A stretch of 9,486 nt of DNA from Gammaproteobacteria bacterium (GTDB taxonomy: Bacteria > Pseudomonadota > Gammaproteobacteria > Pseudomonadales > Azotimanducaceae): assembly GCA_002708205.1 (NCBI GenBank), contig PAMR01000049.1:22069-31554 (forward strand), read 5' to 3'. The first letter of the stretch is position 1; the number at the start of each line of letters is the position of its first letter. Below are positions 6,826 to 9,486 of the stretch, piece after piece. The notes below the pieces were generated by a model. It did not search any database. It was not told the origin of the DNA and worked only from the letters and a program-made list of their open reading frames with translations. Position numbers and translations under genes: made by a program.

Positions 6826-7633
6826 GGCGTACTCCTTTTGTTGCTCTTACTATTCCGCTTAGGTCGTTATAGGTTTCGATTTGAACAAATCCGGACTGTT
6901 TGAACAAACTCGCCACAGGAGTTTGTTGGTTGTACCCATGTTCTACTATTAATTTTCCTCCTGGACGAAGGAATTCCGTTGCACTTGTTATTATCAATGT
7001 CAAACATCTTAAGCCGCTATTTTTGCAGAGTAGAGCGTGTTGAGGTTCCCATTTAAGATCGCTCGAAGAAAGGTGGGTGTCATGAGGGGACAAGTAAGGA
7101 GGATTAGAAACGATCAGATCATATTGACCATTGATTTTAGAGAACCAGTCCGACAGAAATGTTTTGACTACAACTGAATGTTTGCTGGCATTCTTTAATG
7201 TCAGTTCAATACAATCTGTATCGATATCACAGGCGAAAACCGCGGTTTGCGTATCTCGCGCGATAGATATAGCTATAGCACCGGAACCACAACCAAGGTC
7301 AAGTATTCGATCAGCGGGATTTGCGAGATCTATAGCCACTTCGACTAGAACTTCGGTGTCTTGTCTAGGAATTAATACTGACCGATTAATCCCAAAATTT
7401 AGGCTCCAGAATTCTTTTGTCCCGGTGATATATGAAATGGGTTCACCAACTTGCCTGCGATGCACCCAATACTGATGTCGGCGTGCTGTTGAATATCTCG
7501 TGAGTCGTTCGGGATGAGAATATAATGTCGCTCTGTTGATATTCAGTGCTGCGCATGTAATGACTTCAGCTTCTCGCTTTGGCAATAGATTTGTCGCTTC
7601 CCATAAGCACTCCCCTATTGTCCTAGGATTCAT
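6818..7633 (-). CDS. prmC: PrmC (HemK), peptide chain release factor N5-glutamine methyltransferase
   Basis: PrmC transfers a methyl group from S-adenosylmethionine to the glutamine of the GGQ motif in RF1 and RF2, which raises termination efficiency. Its substrate RF1 is encoded directly upstream. The 271-residue protein has a helical N-terminal domain that ends in EPISYITGTKEFW (64-76). PRQDTE (89-94) follows, where PRPDTE is more usual. The Rossmann methyltransferase domain has motif I LDLGCGSG (111-118) and the substrate-glutamine motif NPPY (177-180). LRPGGKLIVEHGYNQ is also typical of the family. ATG at 7633 overlaps the prfA stop (TAG at 7623-7625) by 11 bases. No Shine-Dalgarno sequence is apparent, so translation is probably coupled to prfA. 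The older name hemK reflects only the neighbourhood of hemA. Confidence 0.95.
   Translation of the reverse strand: MNPRTIGECLWEATNLLPKREAEVITCAALNINRATLYSHPERLTRYSTARRHQYWVHRRQVGEPISYITGTKEFWSLNFGINRSVLIPRQDTEVLVEVAIDLANPADRILDLGCGSGAIAISIARDTQTAVFACDIDTDCIELTLKNASKHSVVVKTFLSDWFSKINGQYDLIVSNPPYLSPHDTHLSSSDLKWEPQHALLCKNSGLRCLTLIITSATEFLRPGGKLIVEHGYNQQTPVASLFKQSGFVQIETYNDLSGIVRATKGVRRE
6832..6837 (-). promoter_or_regulatory. Strong Shine-Dalgarno sequence for the moeB GTG start
   Basis: On the minus strand AAGGAG lies six bases before the GTG start of moeB, inside the final codons of prmC. It supports GTG at 6825 as the moeB start and allows ribosomes to load here independently of prmC. Confidence 0.8.
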
Positions 7634-8723
7634 CGGTATCGCTGAGGTTGCTGAGAAGATCGGCTTGGTGTTCCTGATTTAGTGGTTGAATTATGGGATC
7701 TAACATGCCTTGCATAATTTCATCTAACTTATAGAGCGTTAAATTGATTCGATGGTCGGTTACTCGTCCTTGTGGAAAATTGTAGGTTCGAATTCGTTCA
7801 GATCTATCACCGGACCCAACCAGTATTTTTCTAGTGGCAGCTTGTTCTGATTGTTGTTGCATCTGTGCAGCGTCCAATAATTTGGCGTGTAGTAGTGACA
7901 TAGCTCGGGCTCGATTTTTGTGCTGGGACCGTTCATCCTGGCATTCGACGACGATGCCTGAGGGCAGATGGGTAATTCGAATAGCGGAGTCTGTTTTATT
8001 CACGTGTTGCCCGCCAGCACCTGAGGCTCGAAAAGTGTCTACGCGAAGTTCCGCTTTATCGATCTCTATACTCTCGATATCCTCAACTTCAGGGAGTATT
8101 GCAACTGTGCAAGCTGATGTGTGTATTCGTCCCTGTGATTCAGTTTCCGGGACTCTTTGAACTCGATGCGCCCCAGATTCAAACTTAAGTAAGGAAAAGA
8201 CTGCAGTACCCTCTACACGACAGATAATTTCCCGATAACCCCCGTGTTCTCCCTGGCGCTCGGATAAAATTTCAACTGTCCATTTATTATGTTCCGCATA
8301 ACGTGAGTACATCCGAAAAAGGTCACCTGAAAAAATAGCAGCCTCGTCTCCACCCGTACCTGCCCTAATCTCTAAAAATATGTTGGCTGTATCGTTAGGG
8401 TCTTTAGGAAGTAAAAGTTTCTTCAGCTCCAGCTCAATGGTTTGAATTTTCAGTTGCAAATCTTGTAAATCATCTGAGGCAAGTTCTCGAAGTTCCAAAT
8501 CGTCGTCTTCAAGTAACTCCTCTGCTTCGGACAGTTCGAGATTGATCGATACGTAGTGTTTGTAATGTGAAACTACGGGTTCTAATTCTGCGTACTCCTT
8601 GCTCAAAGCTGTGAATTTATCTCTGTTATTCATTATTTCGGGATCGGTAAGTAAATAAGCGACTTCTTCTTGACGGTCCCGAAGTTCCTGCAGTTTACCG
8701 ACCATTGTTTGACTGAGAGCCAT
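7623..8723 (-). CDS. prfA: Peptide chain release factor 1 (RF1)
   Basis: RF1 recognises UAA and UAG stop codons in the ribosomal A site and triggers release of the finished protein. The 366-residue length is normal for bacteria (about 360). Domain 1 (about 1-105) is rich in charged helices. The codon-recognition tripeptide is PET at 192-194, fitting the PxT rule of RF1 (PAT in E. coli) and excluding RF2 (SPF). GGQ lies at 237-239 within GAGGQHVNKTDS. Gln239 is the residue PrmC would methylate. ATG at 8723 aligns with the normal RF1 N-terminus; the next ATG, at 8705, would remove six residues and is possible. No good ribosome site is seen before either. The gene starts 11 bases after the hemA stop and overlaps prmC by 11 bases, forming the hemA-prfA-prmC order familiar in gammaproteobacteria. 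Confidence 0.97.
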   Translation of the reverse strand: MALSQTMVGKLQELRDRQEEVAYLLTDPEIMNNRDKFTALSKEYAELEPVVSHYKHYVSINLELSEAEELLEDDDLELRELASDDLQDLQLKIQTIELELKKLLLPKDPNDTANIFLEIRAGTGGDEAAIFSGDLFRMYSRYAEHNKWTVEILSERQGEHGGYREIICRVEGTAVFSLLKFESGAHRVQRVPETESQGRIHTSACTVAILPEVEDIESIEIDKAELRVDTFRASGAGGQHVNKTDSAIRITHLPSGIVVECQDERSQHKNRARAMSLLHAKLLDAAQMQQQSEQAATRKILVGSGDRSERIRTYNFPQGRVTDHRINLTLYKLDEIMQGMLDPIIQPLNQEHQADLLSNLSDTDES

Positions 8724-8734
8724 ATAAAGTGCCG

Positions 8735-9486
8735 TTAGTCGAGATCGTATACTGAGATCAAGTATTCAAGTAGAGCTCGTTTATTGTCAGCGCTAGCCGT
8801 CCGCATGGCGATAGTGGGGGGGTGAATCAACTTATTTGTTAGATCTCGACCAAGACGTTCGATTACTTGCTCTGGATCGGAACCGCTTTTTATTCGGAGC
8901 AAGGCTTTAGCAACTTCTGTGTCTCGTTGATTTCCTGCACCTTCACGGAGTCGGGAGACTAAGTCTTGTGACGAACGAACTCTCAGTTCTTGTTCGTAGT
9001 TTAAAGTTCCTTCGTGAATTAATTGCTCAGCCTTTTCTGCCGCTTTTGTTCGGTTTGCGATATTTTCGTCGATAATTTCCGTTAGATCATCTATGGAATA
9101 GAGGTAAACGTCACTGAGAGTTTGTACCTCGGGTTCTATATCCCGAGGTACGGCAATATCAACCATAAATATTGGCTTGTGGCGTCTTTGCCTACACGCT
9201 TTCTCTACTGCTCCTTTACCTAAAATAGGTAACGTACTTCCTGTTGAACTTATTACTACATCGTAACGGTGTAGCTTTTCGTTAATTTGACTTAGTTTTA
9301 GGGCAGAACCGCCAGTTCTTACGGCGATTCTCGCTGCATTGCTAATGGTTCTATTGGCAATATCTATCGATGTAACACCGGCACTCTGCATATGAGCAGA
9401 AACTAGATCGATGGTTTTACCGGCACCAATAAGCAGCACACGTGTCTTTTTGATATCGGTAAATATTTGTTGTGCCATTGTTACGG
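8735..9486 (-). CDS. hemA: Glutamyl-tRNA reductase, 3' part (5' end beyond the right edge)
   Basis: Glutamyl-tRNA reductase reduces Glu-tRNA with NADPH to glutamate-1-semialdehyde, the first committed step of tetrapyrrole synthesis by the C5 route. The frame stays open to the window edge (two more codons precede the ATG at 9478), so this ATG is internal. About 250 residues are visible, against 418 in E. coli HemA. What is present is the NADPH-binding domain (VLLIGAGKTIDLV, DIANRT, DVVISSTGS, then MVDIAVPRDIEPEV with YSIDDL) and the C-terminal dimerisation domain ending LLEYLISVYDLD. The catalytic N-terminal domain with its active-site cysteine lies outside the window, so intactness cannot be judged. 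The gene leads the minus-strand cluster seen here, and its promoter must lie beyond the right edge. Confidence 0.96.
   Translation of the reverse strand, partial: VTMAQQIFTDIKKTRVLLIGAGKTIDLVSAHMQSAGVTSIDIANRTISNAARIAVRTGGSALKLSQINEKLHRYDVVISSTGSTLPILGKGAVEKACRQRRHKPIFMVDIAVPRDIEPEVQTLSDVYLYSIDDLTEIIDENIANRTKAAEKAEQLIHEGTLNYEQELRVRSSQDLVSRLREGAGNQRDTEVAKALLRIKSGSDPEQVIERLGRDLTNKLIHPPTIAMRTASADNKRALLEYLISVYDLD

Noticed and set aside
7131..8160. Plus-strand open frames of about 110 codons lying antisense to prmC (7131-7475) and prfA (7834-8160)
   Set aside because: Their translations show no recognisable family, they lie wholly within well-supported genes, and no ribosome site was noted. They are antisense shadows.
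1..9486. Search for defence, mobile, CRISPR, RNA or other novel systems
   Set aside because: Every stretch is taken up by well-known housekeeping genes and the gaps are at most 34 bases, so there is no room for an unrecognised system beyond the overlaps noted.

Overview
This window carries ten protein-coding genes and no sign of an undescribed system. Two compact housekeeping gene clusters converge near base 6100. Gene content, gene order and protein motifs point to a gammaproteobacterium, and base composition is AT-leaning by eye. The arrangement most resembles the layout of Pseudomonas-type genomes. There, mrdA-rodA-mltB-rlpA-dacA-(ybeD)-lipB and hemA-prfA-prmC-moeB are each known clusters, normally at separate loci. 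I cannot name a genus from sequence alone.

The plus-strand cluster (1-6116) concerns the cell envelope. The 3' part of mrdA (PBP2) is followed by rodA, mltB, rlpA, dacA and lipB. PBP2 and RodA are the transpeptidase/glycosyltransferase pair of the elongasome. MltB and RlpA are lytic transglycosylases that cut glycan strands. DacA is a D,D-carboxypeptidase that trims pentapeptides. Together they build and remodel the sidewall peptidoglycan. LipB starts lipoylation of 2-oxoacid dehydrogenases and is a customary passenger in this cluster. The small gene ybeD, usual between dacA and lipB, is absent. Instead dacA and lipB overlap by four bases.

The minus-strand cluster (9486 down to 6076) is hemA (3' part), prfA, prmC and moeB. 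HemA makes glutamate-1-semialdehyde for haem. RF1 (prfA) ends translation at UAA/UAG. PrmC methylates the GGQ glutamine of release factors. MoeB adenylates the sulfur carrier MoaD for molybdopterin synthesis. The genes overlap or nearly abut, which suggests one transcript read from beyond the right edge.

The window is very tightly packed. The longest gap is 34 bases (mltB to rlpA), so there is no stretch over 300 bases without a gene. I saw no RNA genes, mobile elements, CRISPR arrays, convincing promoters or strong terminators. The points most worth a second look are: the 41-base tail-to-tail overlap of lipB and moeB, whose bases encode a zinc-binding pair of MoeB; the missing ybeD; frequent TTG/GTG starts tied to overlaps; an acidic C-terminal tail on DacA; and an MltB with no lipobox.
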